From positions 7,302,274 to 7,366,273 of the forward strand of contig NC_051431.1 in NCBI RefSeq assembly GCF_001649575.2: 64,000 nt of DNA, written 5' to 3'. Each line of letters begins with the position of its first letter. The stretch's first letter is position 1. This document shows, in pieces, positions 1 to 11,400 of the stretch. This DNA comes from Kryptolebias marmoratus. Taxonomy: Eukaryota; Chordata; Actinopteri; Cyprinodontiformes; Rivulidae. Below the pieces are notes generated by a model. It had not been told where the DNA came from, did no database searches, and saw only the letters and a list, made by a program, of their open reading frames with translations. Both the position numbers and the translations under genes were made by a program.

Positions 1-107
1 CCCCCCCCCCCCCCTCCACCCCCGAGCTGCGCCTCGTGAAGCCCAGTGGGAGTTTGATGAAGAGGACATCTTCCTCCCGGAGAGCCCCGCGCTCCACAGC
101 CAAATGA
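1..107 (+). other. Possible 3' end of a neighbouring coding exon (frame ambiguous)
   Basis: The window opens in a C-homopolymer and then reads about 90 nt with coding-like composition. Two + frames are open. One, with very fish-like codons (GAG CTG CGC CTC GTG AAG CCC), reads PELRLVKPSGSLMKRTSSS and ends at TGA 105-107, which would suit a basic, serine-rich C-terminus. The other reads REAQWEFDEEDIFLPES and stays open to a stop at 299-301, but becomes low-complexity after about 118. I recognise neither product. In human, NEK8 lies upstream of TRAF4 in the same orientation, but this fragment does not look like NEK8 to me. It could also be chance open frame in GC-rich DNA. Confidence 0.25.
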
Positions 108-1899
108 TTTCCTTTCAGTCCGCAGCTGCAGCACCCCCACCCCCCCAGGTTCCCTCCATCCTATTTCTCCCCTCAGGACGACTGTTGGCTCCGGCGGGTG
201 GACCGATAACGCGCCGAAGGTCACAGCCTGCCCGAAAGCTGCAGGTGTGTTTCTCCCAACAAACACGCCAAAGAGGAACGCTGCGCCGCCGCCAACACTG
301 ACGCCGGCTCGCAGGAGCTCGTTAGGCGGCCGTCACGTGGCGAGCCGTTGTCCTCCACGAGCGGCGTTCGCTCGACAAACAGGTCTCAGGTCTCTTAGGA
401 CGCCCGGCGAGCGAGGCGAAAGGAGCGAAGCCGTTGGAGGGTTCGTGGGTCAAACGACACGAGCGCATTAATCTTAATCGGGGCGTCGGTGGTCACTTTG
501 TGGCTTTATTGGATTACCAGATAACGAGGAGGCGAACGGAGCCTTTGTTCAGTCGTCCCCCCGCTCTCTGCAGAGTAAACAGCCCTCTGCTCAGGCTGTG
601 GGGAGCAGTAAACAACACACTCTCTGGGCTCAGAAAAATGACTAAAATCGGACAAATAAAGAGTTAAACGTTTAGTAAAATTAAGTCGCTGTTTGTGCCG
701 TTAAACGGATCACCCAACCCCCCAAAAAAACAAAAACTGCTGATACTCAGACGATAGCAGCCGTGTTATCAGAACGAACCAAACCGGCTCGTTTGGGTCC
801 AAGTCTCTGTCCACATCAGCGGGACAGGAGGGACTTCCTGTCTCCGCAGTGACGGCGGCCCGCAGCTCAGAATGAGTTTTATTAAAAAAATAAACCTGAT
901 TCTGCTGTTTGTAACTAAAACTCTGAGACTAATGTCGAATACCAAACAGCAACTTGTCTCTTCTGATTCACATTTGATCATAATTCAAGTTATTTTATAA
1001 TATTTGTGCCTGAAAGCATAAAGTTTGCACAATTCAGAATAAATATCCAACACGTTTTACTGTCCAGCGCTGCTGAAAGTGTTAAATCTTATGTTTTTCT
1101 GCACTCGTTTGACCTTTTTTTCCACGACAGCATTGATGTCCAGGTGAATGCGAGGTTCTGATCCGCACAAATAAAACCCCCACCCGCAGCAGGGGGTGAA
1201 TTTAATCTTATTTAAGTCGATGGTTTATGGAGTGGAACAAGCCGAGCCTCGTTTTCAGGCGAACCAGAAAGCCCTCAGAGGAGCCTTCCAGCTCCAGAGG
1301 CGCGGGGTTTAATTAGCAGCTGCTGTTGTGTGTCTCCTCCCTGGTTCTGTCCTCACAGACACCTTTTTCTGAGGACACGGCCCCGCTGTCATTGTTGTCC
1401 TCTCTGGTGATGTAATGGTGATGTAATCCGGTGGCAATGCAGCAGGTTCCACGCGTGTCCAGATGTGTGGCTCACCGCCGACGCCGTGACAGACGATGCC
1501 CAGATGTTTCGGTTATTATGACTGCTTTTATTCGGGAGTCTCTTTNNNNNNNNNNNNNNNNNNNNNNNNNNGGGGGGGGGGGGGTACGGTGTGTGTGTGT
1601 GTTTGCTGTTGATTGTTTTTATTCTTATTTCCCATAAGGCACAAAGTTGGACGCTCAGTTTTGTCACGCGCCAGCCGGCCACCAGGGGGCGCCTCTCTCC
1701 CTCTCTGGTCCTCCTATAAGATCTGTTTTCATTTGTCAGATTTAAATCCCTTAAAACGAACCCCCCCCCGCCCCATTTTTTTTTTCCTCCCAAACCCACG
1801 TCTTTTATTTTGAAAATCTCCGCCACCTTTAGTTTTATCGGATGGTCAGATGTCCCACCTGATCGTTTCTGTCTCATTAGAGAGGAGAACAAAAGCCCT
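108..1899. other. Upstream flank of traf4, no gene seen
   Basis: This stretch is GC-rich and CpG-containing to about 600 and then AT-rich. I see no exon with good splice sites and no recognisable repeat family. A short C5/G5 inverted repeat sits near 1178-1198 (ACCCCCACCC...AGGGGGT). Polypyrimidine and G-rich tracts surround the sequence gap at 1546. Reading frames here are short and overlap on both strands. Confidence 0.5.
1546..1604. other. Sequence gap (26 N) with G12 tract and GT run
   Basis: Positions 1546-1571 are N. They are followed at once by a run of 12 G (1572-1583) and a short GT run near 1591-1602. The gap borders a homopolymer, so its true length is unreliable. Frames crossing it are not genes. 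Confidence 0.9.
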
Positions 1900-2345
1900 A
1901 ATTAAAGAGGAGGGGAGAGGAGCTCCGTGACTCCTCCTGCTTGGAGAAGGAGGAGGAGGAGGAGGAGGAGGAAGAGGAGGGGGCGGGGCTTCGCGCACCT
2001 AAACAGACGGTGTTTCTTGTTTTTTTCTAAAGATTTGCGCTCAGCCTGCGAGTCCTGCAGTCAGAGAGGAGCTCTGTCCCCGCAGCTGTCTTTGTCTTCT
2101 GCAGGAGGAGGAGGCGGCGGCGGCGGCGGAGGAGGAGGAGGCGCCTCCCGGAGAAGAGCCCGATCGGTCTGTGACGGAAGGAGGAAGAGGAGGATATGAG
2201 CTCCTCATCATCCTCACCGTCGGCTTAAACGGCAGAGTCGGACAGGAGGACAGGAGGAGGGGGGGAGGAGGACCGAGGGGACGTTAGCACCTGAGAGCAC
2301 CAGGCCTCGAGAGCGCGAGGAGCAGCGCGAGGAGCAGCAGACACC
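1900..2345 (+). promoter_or_regulatory. traf4: Putative traf4 promoter and 5' leader (GC-rich)
   Basis: The 450 bases before the traf4 start codon are GC/CpG-rich with GGA and GGC trinucleotide runs (1948-1980, 2104-2140). I see no TATA box at a convincing place, which fits a CpG-island promoter. A T-rich stretch near 2012-2032 precedes a TCAG-type initiator-like site near 2040, so transcription could start about there; this is inference. The leader contains an upstream ORF at 2196-2228. The main ATG has A at -3 (ACACCATGC), a good Kozak context at its most important position. Confidence 0.5.
2196..2228 (+). CDS. Upstream ORF (10 codons plus stop) in the traf4 leader
   Basis: ATG at 2196 has G at -3 and A at +4, and opens a frame reading MSSSSSSPSA followed by TAA at 2226-2228. 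It ends 117 nt before the traf4 ATG, leaving room for reinitiation. It counts only if transcription starts upstream of 2196, which the sequence cannot prove. The peptide is low-complexity, so any role would more likely lie in translational control than in the product. Confidence 0.35.
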   Translation: MSSSSSSPSA

Positions 2346-2488
2346 ATGCCCGGCTTCGACTACAAGTTCCTGGAGAAGCCGAAGAGACGCTTCCAGTGTC
2401 CGCTGTGCAGCAAGGCCATGAGGGAGCCCGTCCAAGTGTCCACCTGTGGACACCGCTTCTGTGACACCTGCCTGCAAGAATTCCTCAG
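2346..2488 (+). CDS. traf4: traf4 coding exon 1 (start codon, most of the RING)
   Basis: Encodes residues 1-47 plus two bases of codon 48. It contains RING ligands C18, C21, C34, H36, C39 and C42. The donor is CAG|GTACGG, a strong match. The intron falls between the sixth ligand and C54, so the RING is split over two exons 21.5 kb apart. The basic stretch KPKRR at 11-15 matches the human protein. Confidence 0.95.
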
Positions 2489-5400
2489 GTACGGCGCGTG
2501 TGCGTGTGTGTGTGTTAGCGCGCGCGCAGAGATCCACCTCTCTGCTGGTGATACCGGACACCGGAGCTGCTCGGTTTCGGTCGAGGCTCGGTTAATAAAG
2601 GATGGGAAGGTGTGTCAGCCTTCAACCCGTCCTCCTCCTCTTCCTCCTTCTTCTTCTTCTTCGTGTTGTTTTATGTGTTCGAACAAAGCAGCCCGAAGGC
2701 CTTTTGGACACACAGGCGTGTTTTCCTTCAACATGTGCGCCAGAAATCTGAATAAATGTGTGGATCTGATCTGTAGGGGGTCTCAGGAGGTCGCCCCCCC
2801 CCCCTCTCTCTCTCTCACGCTGTCCTGCAGAGGACATCTGTCTCCTTGTCCTGGAGGACTTCTGTCTGGTGATATCATTGGTTAAAATCGTCATGTTTTC
2901 CTCACAGTGTTGCTGGCTCAGCTGTAATCTTGCTTCCAACCACTGAGTTTGTCCTGTTTTTTTTTTTAAATTTATTTATTTTTCCCCTACCTACCATCAG
3001 TTCTTCTCGGCTAGCTGGCTTGGAATGATGGGAATTCGATCAGAAATAGGAAAAAGTGCCCAGAAATCCCATCTGGCATCCAGTTGTTTACCTCCAAGAT
3101 TTCCCTGCTTCGCCTCCAGTCCACCAATCAGCTGGTTTGATTCGTCTGCGGAGACAAACTCGGGCTTTGGGCTGAATCCAGTTGATGTGTAGAGATGAGG
3201 CCGGCTCTTGTGACGGATGAGAACTTTTCCCCACTTCGGGACGTTCCGATGGTCGAACCCGGACGTCCGATCTCGATGTGAAAGGTTCTGTTGACGTTCT
3301 TCCAACGCGCTGAAAAAGTTCTCGGCGTCGACCAGGTGCGACCAAAACACGGCGCCCAGAAATCCGTCTTCCCGTCCTCCCCTCCTGGCTGAGACTCTCT
3401 GAAGACATGCTCAGGTTCAACCCGATCCGTGAAGCGTTTACTTCTTATCTCCCTGTCCGCTCGGAGGACACAGGACTCCTGATTTGTCCTCTTTTTTTTT
3501 TTTTGTTTCGAGGTAAATCATCGATCTGTCTCGTCTTTCGTCCCTCTGCTGGCAGAGATCCTGACTTTGTGTTGACCCTCAGTTGTTGTTGTTCGATCCG
3601 TTCGTTCATTACTAAAAAACAAACAGAACGTTCATCCGTAACCCAGCAGGGATCAAGACTTCTGGTTTTCTCGTGTTTCGTGTCGTTTGCCGGCGTTATT
3701 TACGGCCCAAACAAAACGAGACTTCTGTAAACCGTCATCGAGGTTTTCTTCCACCTAATTAACCGCTTTGTGTCCGGATCTCTGCAGGGACACGAACGCT
3801 GCCAGCGATCTGTGGACGGCGCCGCTTCTAATTTAAAAAAAAAAAAATGCTTTTGAAAGTAGAGCTGACGCCGAAAGGCTTTTCAGATCCCGGGTTCCTC
3901 TGAGTCCTGAAGCCACAGAGGTTCTGGAGAAAGTTGTTTTATTCGGTTCACTACGGCGGGACGAGGTTCGGTGACTAAAACGATTCCTTAAAGTTTTCCT
4001 CTGAGTGGCAGGAGTCCCACCTGAGCAGCCGTGGCGTGGAAACATAAACCAGGAGCGGGATTCAGCTGCAAATGGGAACACTTTCTAGTTCCGTGCTTCC
4101 TGTCTGTTTGTTGTTCCTCTGGTCTGCTCGATCAGATGTTTAATTCCAGCTTTGCAGGTAATAAACCGCACCGAAGCTTCCCGATGACACCTGCAGATGG
4201 CCCCCCTGAGGGCGAGGAACTCACAAACGAACAGAACAGGAAGGAGGGGAATCCCTCGGGCGTGCAGGCGAACGGATGCTGTGAGCCGTCGGTTTGCGGA
4301 GGTTCGAGTCGTCGGGAGGCCTCCTCTGGTTCGTTAAAGCGAGTGACGAAGCAGCGTTTCCCCTTCAGCTTGCCCCCCCCCCTTTTCCTCCCCCCCGCTT
4401 TGTCTCCCCCGTCCCGCTCATCGCGCNNNNNNNNNNNNNNNNNNNNNNNNNNNNNNNNNNNNNNNNNNNNNNNNNNNNNNNNNNNNNNNNNNNNNNNNNN
4501 NNNNNNNNNNNNNNNNNNNNNNNNNNNNNNNNNNNNNNNNNNNNNNNNNNNNNNNNNNNNNNNNNNNNNNNNNNNNNNNNNNNNNNNNNNNNNNNNGGGG
4601 GGGGGATTCCTGTTCTTCTGGTTTTTAGGGAAGCCGAACTCTGCAGGACAAGATCTTTCTTCTTCTGATCTTAGAAACATTTAATAAGAACAAGATCTGA
4701 GTTCTGTGCAAAACTCCCCCAGTAAGGACTTTTACTCCCTGCGACCAAAATGTTTCTTTATTAATAGTTTTTGTCTCACCTGTGTCAAGAACTACCAGTT
4801 TTCTGTAGAGATCCAGTTAATCCAGGTTTGAATAAAGCCTTTTGGACGATTAAAACTGCAGGTTTGACGGTGATAACTCTTTATTAATCACTCTAACCAA
4901 CTGAATGGTTTGTAAACCTTTAACTAGAACCTGGATTTGAAGTCATAATTTAGATTTTTTAAAGTTGAACTCTGTGAAAAGGTTGCGAACAGTTAATATC
5001 TTACCTGTTGTGGATGTTTAAGTTTCAAGAAATGGTTCAAGGGGAACACAGTTTATTGAACTTCACGTTTCACGTTGCTCAGTTATTTACATCCAACTCA
5101 TTGGTTGTTTGTAAGCGTTAACAGCAGCAGCTAGCTGTAGCACTTCCCTTGCAGTTTGGGGCACCTTTTAGGTTCATAACGTGTCAAATGTGCTGAGATC
5201 TGCGGTTCTTTCAAAGCCGTTAGCTTTGCTGACATTCACTAAAAAAAAAGGATTTTATATGTTAAAAAGGGAACAACGAGAGCTGTAAGACGTCAAAACC
5301 TTCAGTTTCCACATTTATTCATCATTGTGTTTATTATTATTATTTGGAAGATGTGGGAAAATACGTCTAAAACAAATGTTTATCATCCTGGTGTGAAAGA

Positions 5401-8400
5401 ACGCTACGTTAGCTGGAGTTAAACCTCCTAAAGCACTAATTATTGACTCCTGTGACAGAGTATCCCTTCAAAGAGGAGCGGACTGTCCCTTTAACGTGAG
5501 TCGTCCGGCTGCGCTCTCATCTCTGCTCGCCGAAGGAGGCCGTCGAGCGGTGGCGTTCGGCCTTATTGGAGCCGACAGACAGTGGTTAGCTAACGCTTCG
5601 CCCAGTTGTGCAACCGCGTTGATCCTCTTTCCCGGGAGCTGCTGAGAGCCGCGTCTCGATCTGCGCCGGCTTGTCAGCACTTTCGCAGCAACTCGGGTTC
5701 GCGCGACTCTTTCCCCGACGCACGTTTGTCACGATCGGCACGTAAACTGCGACGGTGGACAGAGTCACAGTGCCAGAGCGGCGTTAGAAAGGGCTCATTC
5801 TTCAGTCGTGCTCCAGATGTCTTCGAGGAGCACCGATGGAAACCCTCAGGCCTCTCGGTCTCCGTGTTTCCTGTGCAGCAGCAGTCCTGCAGGCAGCCCC
5901 CCCCCCCGTGCAGTCAAACATGAGTCACATGCTTCAGCAGCTCTCTCTGTGTGTGTGTGTGCCGGTCAGGGCAGGCCTTTGTTTCCAGCAGCCCTGCTTC
6001 TCTAATAAAGGACGATCAATGCCTAATAGCGAGGTTGAGCTCGGTGCCACGCACGGCCGGCTCGTCAGGCCGACTCTCCCGAGACGCGGCGCGACAGCCG
6101 AGGCAGCGCCGCTCCACAGCCGTGATGAGGGGCTGGAATTGGGTTTTCGCTCGGCTCAGGAGTTTCTTCCCGCAGGCCCAACAGCGACCGACCGATCGCC
6201 GACTTCCCCACGAAGTCCAGGCGCTCCGGAGCGGGCTAAGAGCAGCAGACCTTTGGTCTTTGGTCGGAAACCGGTGGAGGATCTTTTCAAACGAGACGTA
6301 GTTCGTCTCACCGTCTCCGTTTGTGCACAGCATCTTTTTTAAGACATTCGATGGAATCACAAACTTCTAATCGCCCTAATGTTCCTTTTAAATGTGTTCA
6401 CGTGTCTGTCTGTTAGCAAAATATCCAGCTGGATTTTACTGAAACTTTCAGGAACTAATCAGTGGGCGCTCTCCTACATATGACTACCTTTTTTGGAGTC
6501 AACTCCATTCAACATGGCCGGCCAAAACCTTACGGAACACGTAGTTCGGTCAATTTTACAGCATCTTCTTCGCATTTGAGCTCTTCAGATGTTTAGTTTT
6601 GGTCCATAAATTACAAATATAACCAGAAAACGAGCAGAAAAACCCGTCAGAGTGGCCAAGTTCAACCAGTACGGCTCAGCCGACGGGTGAAATGATCGAC
6701 CGTTTGGGTAAAATGATGATCGTTTCACAGAGACAGAATCTGAGCTGTTCCAGCTTCGGGTCTGTCTGTCAGAAGCCACGTCTGAGTTGTCAGGAGCGGT
6801 CGCTTTCCTTTTAGTTTGGTGTTTTTTGTGCGGCTGTGCTGTGTTGCGTTGGCGCTCAGCGTTGTGTAGAAGTCGGCCTCTTCAGGCAGCTGGGCCTTTT
6901 GTGTCTCAGTGGGAATCTATAACTAAAGACACGGACGGCCGATGAATGAGGGCGTTCTTAGAGCCCGGTCCCCATCACAGGGACGCTCACAGAGCCCACA
7001 GGTGTTTTCAAGCTGTCCTGAGTCCAGATCCGGGGGGGTTCGGGGCGGCGTTTCACCGCTCCTTCCTCCTCCACGGCACAGAGCCATGTTGTTGTTTTCC
7101 ACGGAGTCACAGAGTCGAGGCCTCTGTTCTGCACTTTGGAGTCTGTGAGGACCTTTTTAGAAGCTGCTGCCTCTGCTGGGGGGGGGGTGACGGCGCTGGA
7201 AACGGCCCAATAAATCTCAACACGTCAGCGCTGAGAAAGAGCCGCTCAGCCCCGGAGGAGAGGTGCTCGCCGAGACGAGAGGAGCTGCGGAACAGAGCGC
7301 CGTTTGTCTCTTTTAGAGAAGCCGAAAAGCACCTGAGGAGACGGAAAAAAGACCCAATACAGCAGCTGCCGAGGCCGAAGTTAGAGAGAAGTTAATAACA
7401 AACGTCCCTGAACTTTGAACATCGCTCCTCTGCCCAACTTTTGAAATCTGGATTAAAGGGGAAGCCCTCCCGTTTAACGGCGCCGCCAGAACGGGAGAGC
7501 TGGAGCCGAGTCGCTGCAGGAAGTCGGCTCTTATGGGATGGACTCGGTGGTGGTGGTGGGGGGGCCCTGGTTTACATCCTTCACACGGGAGTTTCACGTT
7601 CGGGGTGTGAAACGCGACGAGCGACGGGGCGTAATTCCTCCGCTTACGCAGTCGTTTTTAAAACCCAGAGAAAGTCTGAGAAGGAGATCCGAACAAACAA
7701 AACAGGAAGCAGCCTCGGATCTCAGGGTTTTACGGAGTTAGGAAGTGGATGTTTGGAGCAATTATCTGTGTTTAGTCAGGAGACGTAACCTGCAGACTCT
7801 CACATCCCAGGCAGCCCGTCAGTCCACTTTTGTTGACATTTTAGAAATATGCTGTAAACAATGTTTTCCCAGCATATTTGAGATAAAACTATCAAAGCTC
7901 TTCTCTCTGATGAGCCTTTTTTATTTTTTTAAACAAACGATAAACTGAAACTTGCTGCACGACTCTCCTCGGAGACCGACAGGTCAGATGAGAGGACGAG
8001 GAGACGCCTCAGAGATGCAGCTGGGACATCGAAGGGGACGGAGACTGTCCTCGGTGTCCCACAGAAAACAGAAAACACTGGACTTGTTCAGGCGTAAAGA
8101 AACATCTCATGAACTGTGACACAATCAGTGGATTAAGACACGCTGTCTTCTTTTTAGTGTCATAAAACCAGATTTTTCTAATATTCTTCATCTGTCCATC
8201 CTGCTGATAAAATATGGTTTAAAATACTTTCCGTTTATTTTGTTGTCTCGTTCCTTCTCAAGTATAAGATGAGGAGGAGTCTTATTTAAAGGAGATCTCA
8301 GGGACGAGATTTAACTAATTTAGTTTTGAGAAAACTTAAACTCAGACTTTAAAGAAAACTTAATCAGCATCTTCTGATGCTGATTAAGTTTTAACTTTTT

Positions 8401-11400
8401 TAGAAACAAGAAGCTTTAAAAAAGAAAAACCAGGAAACGAAGTCCAGTTGTCTTTTATTGAACTCTCAGGATCAAGAATCTAAACCAACAGGCTCAAGTG
8501 ATACCCTTTTTTTTTTTTTTAACAAAGCTTCATTTAATTTTTGAATAATTGGCGCTGAGATGTGGGAACAGAAGTTAAAACAGGCGAGAAATCCATTTGT
8601 TCTTAAAGTGAGGTTTGCTGAGGAGGAGTTTTCTTTCCATTCGTGGGACGACCGCGCTGAGATCGAAAAGGACTTCAGCAGCTTTCTGTAGGGAATCAAA
8701 AGAGGGGATCAGCCCAACTTTAAATTATTCCTTTGGGACAGATGTTCAGTCCGAGTGTGGATCCATCAATATGATCAAACTTTTCTCATAAGGGCAGAGC
8801 TGTAAAACCCCAAAAGGAAGGATCCGTTTTTTGCAGATTTACGCCTCTGAACTCAAACCCGTCGCTCCCGGAGCAGAAATATCTGTAAAAAAAAACCCGA
8901 AGTGAACATGCCTCGACTTGCCCTTCCCTATAAGAGCGTCTTTAAAGTAAATCCCGCAGCCTTTTGGGCCGAACAAAGGCATGAAACATTCCAGCTATGC
9001 GGCGGAGCACCTTCCCCTTCGCTCAGCGAGCGTGCTGAGGCCGCCTGGCCCGGCCCGGCTGGAGCGCCGCCAGCTGGCCCACATCCGAGCAGCGTGGCTG
9101 GTTGCTTCCACACGCCAGGGTATGCGGGATATGCGAGGCAGCTCAGATTAGAGGTGTGTTTATCGTGCCGTCTTCCTCTTCCCGCAGCTGCAGGCGTTTC
9201 CAGATACTTTACAGGACGAGGGTTCAGACCCCGGCTTGTGTACATCTGCTCCCCTTCGCTCTGATGCGGATGATCTCGGAGACGGTGGTTTTGTGCACGT
9301 GTTCGGGCTCTCACACGGATTATTTCTGCTTTCTGATTTCCGAGCGTCAAACCTGGAAACCTCAGTCAGACTCACTCAGTGCTGATTAATCTGCGAAGTC
9401 AAGCACGCTCTAATTGGCTCTACAGATTATGACCCAGTTTCAGCTGTTTCTTGCTTTTATTTCTTATTAAATGGTTGTTTTTTTCTAACCGAACTGATGA
9501 AAGCTGCCATAATTATTAGAGAAATGAATCAAGTTTTCAAATAAATCGTTCAAATGTAAATATTTTCTACTTTTCTCCATCATATCTGATGATAAACTGT
9601 AAGTACTTTGGTTCCATGTTCAGATAAGTCAAGCTTTAGGACTTTAGGAAAATATAAACAACAATAATTAAGTTGTTCCTCTAAAAAAGGATTGAAGCAA
9701 CCATAAAAATATTCGTCTGTTTTTCTGAGTCCCTCAGCTTTTGGGAAAAGCCATAAAAGTTGCATCGAAATGTGCGTCTCAGCTGAATGGATTAAATCCA
9801 CTAAACCGTCTCACGCCACAAGATGATGATGATGATGAAGAAAACCCAAGCGTCCTTGTAGGTGTAAAACTCTGGAGTCGTGCCGTCATTCAAAGTTTGA
9901 ACGGGTCACGGAAAGTAGACCTCAACATGACGGAACTTGACATTTTATTGCCTTTTTACTGTTTTTACACAACCGCAGCTCAAGGTTTATGGTTGTTTTT
10001 TTGGAGATTTTACTACAAATTGTTCAACTTTGACTGCGTGACACGATGGCACGAACCTTCGAGCTGCCTGAGCTCTCGCTGCACGCTCAGGTTTTACACT
10101 TCTTGAACGTCAGAATGAAGGCTTTTCTTTTTGTCTTCCACTGAGTGACTTACGGTTTTTAACTTGTTTCTCCTACATAAAACACTTTTAGACCTAGTTG
10201 GCTGTGGCAGCCATCTTAAGTAGCTTTTACTCCAAAAGTTAACTAAATTAGGGGGGGGGGGTCAAACTCCAGGCCTCCAGGCTCCGCTGTCCTGGCAGTT
10301 TTAGGTTTTTCTGCTCCAACACACCCGATTCAAACGGTTTAATCACCTCCTCACCAAATCATCAGGTCCTCCAGGAGCACGGCAACAAGTCGTCCATTTA
10401 AAGCAAGAACGCGTCCAAAACACGCAGAAGAACGGCCCCCGAGGAACGCAGTTTGACACCCCCCGCTTTAGACGCATGAAAGTTGACCTGCGTGACCAAA
10501 ACACACTTCTGCCTTTTTACGGTTCGGGAATCTTTTCCGAGTTTTTGAACAGTGGCTGTTTGTTTGAGGCTTCCTTTCTGCTCCGCGTTTCCGTCTTTTT
10601 AAGAGTGCCATCAGGGAGTGAGAGACACGAGTGTGTGGTTACCACGGTGACCCTAATGAGCCATGCCTCACGCAGTTCATATATCAAACTTTAGGCCTTT
10701 GGTCAGCTTAAATTAAAACAAAACTGAAGGCTTCAGAGAAGAAAGTCGGCGGATGTTGGCTGCGTTGGCGTCCATTTTTCTTTCTTCAAATGATAGATGC
10801 GGTTTCTGTTTCTGATGAACGTTGCGACGCCACAACTTCCTTGACTCCTGAGTTTAGCCTGAATCTGTAGGAGGCGATTCCTCCTTCCTGCTGCCGAAGC
10901 TTATGGAGACAGGAAGTGTTTTTTTTGTTTTTTTTTGGCTTCCGGAGCGGTTTCTAAGGTGACAGGAGGGCGTGCGAGGAATCCCGTGTCCGAGTCGGAT
11001 CGCGGGGCAGCTGGAGCGGGGAGCTTGCCGCCGCCGGGACACCTGTCCTCAGTGAAAGGGCCCCTCTGTCGAGCCGGAACAGGTGTCGGCAGAGCGGTTA
11101 AGCCCTCCGCTTGAAGCGAACGAGCTCTGAATCGGAGTCATTTATCCGAAGGGGCCTCCGTCAGCCCAGTTGCCTCTCTGTTTTTTTTTTTTTTAATTCA
11201 CCGATGAAGGCTTCCTTCCTCCTCTCCTCAGCTGGCGTGTTTACACTGACGGCCCTTTAACCAAGCAGCTGAATGACTCCCTTGTGTTGTGCTTCAGGAT
11301 CCTCGCACCTCGTTTTCCGACGCGTCGATTCCAGCATTAATGCGCCGAGCTGCTTCCTTCCTGCCTCCGAGCTCCGGCGGGAAGTCGCCGCGGCAGGTGC

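Noticed and set aside
4031..4684. Long frames of 217 and 182 codons on both strands
   Set aside because: Both depend on a 170-N gap with no stops; no domain, no splice support.
8355..8392. microRNA precursor
   Set aside because: A 17-bp stem with a 4-nt loop is too short for a Drosha/Dicer substrate, and neither arm matches a microRNA I know.
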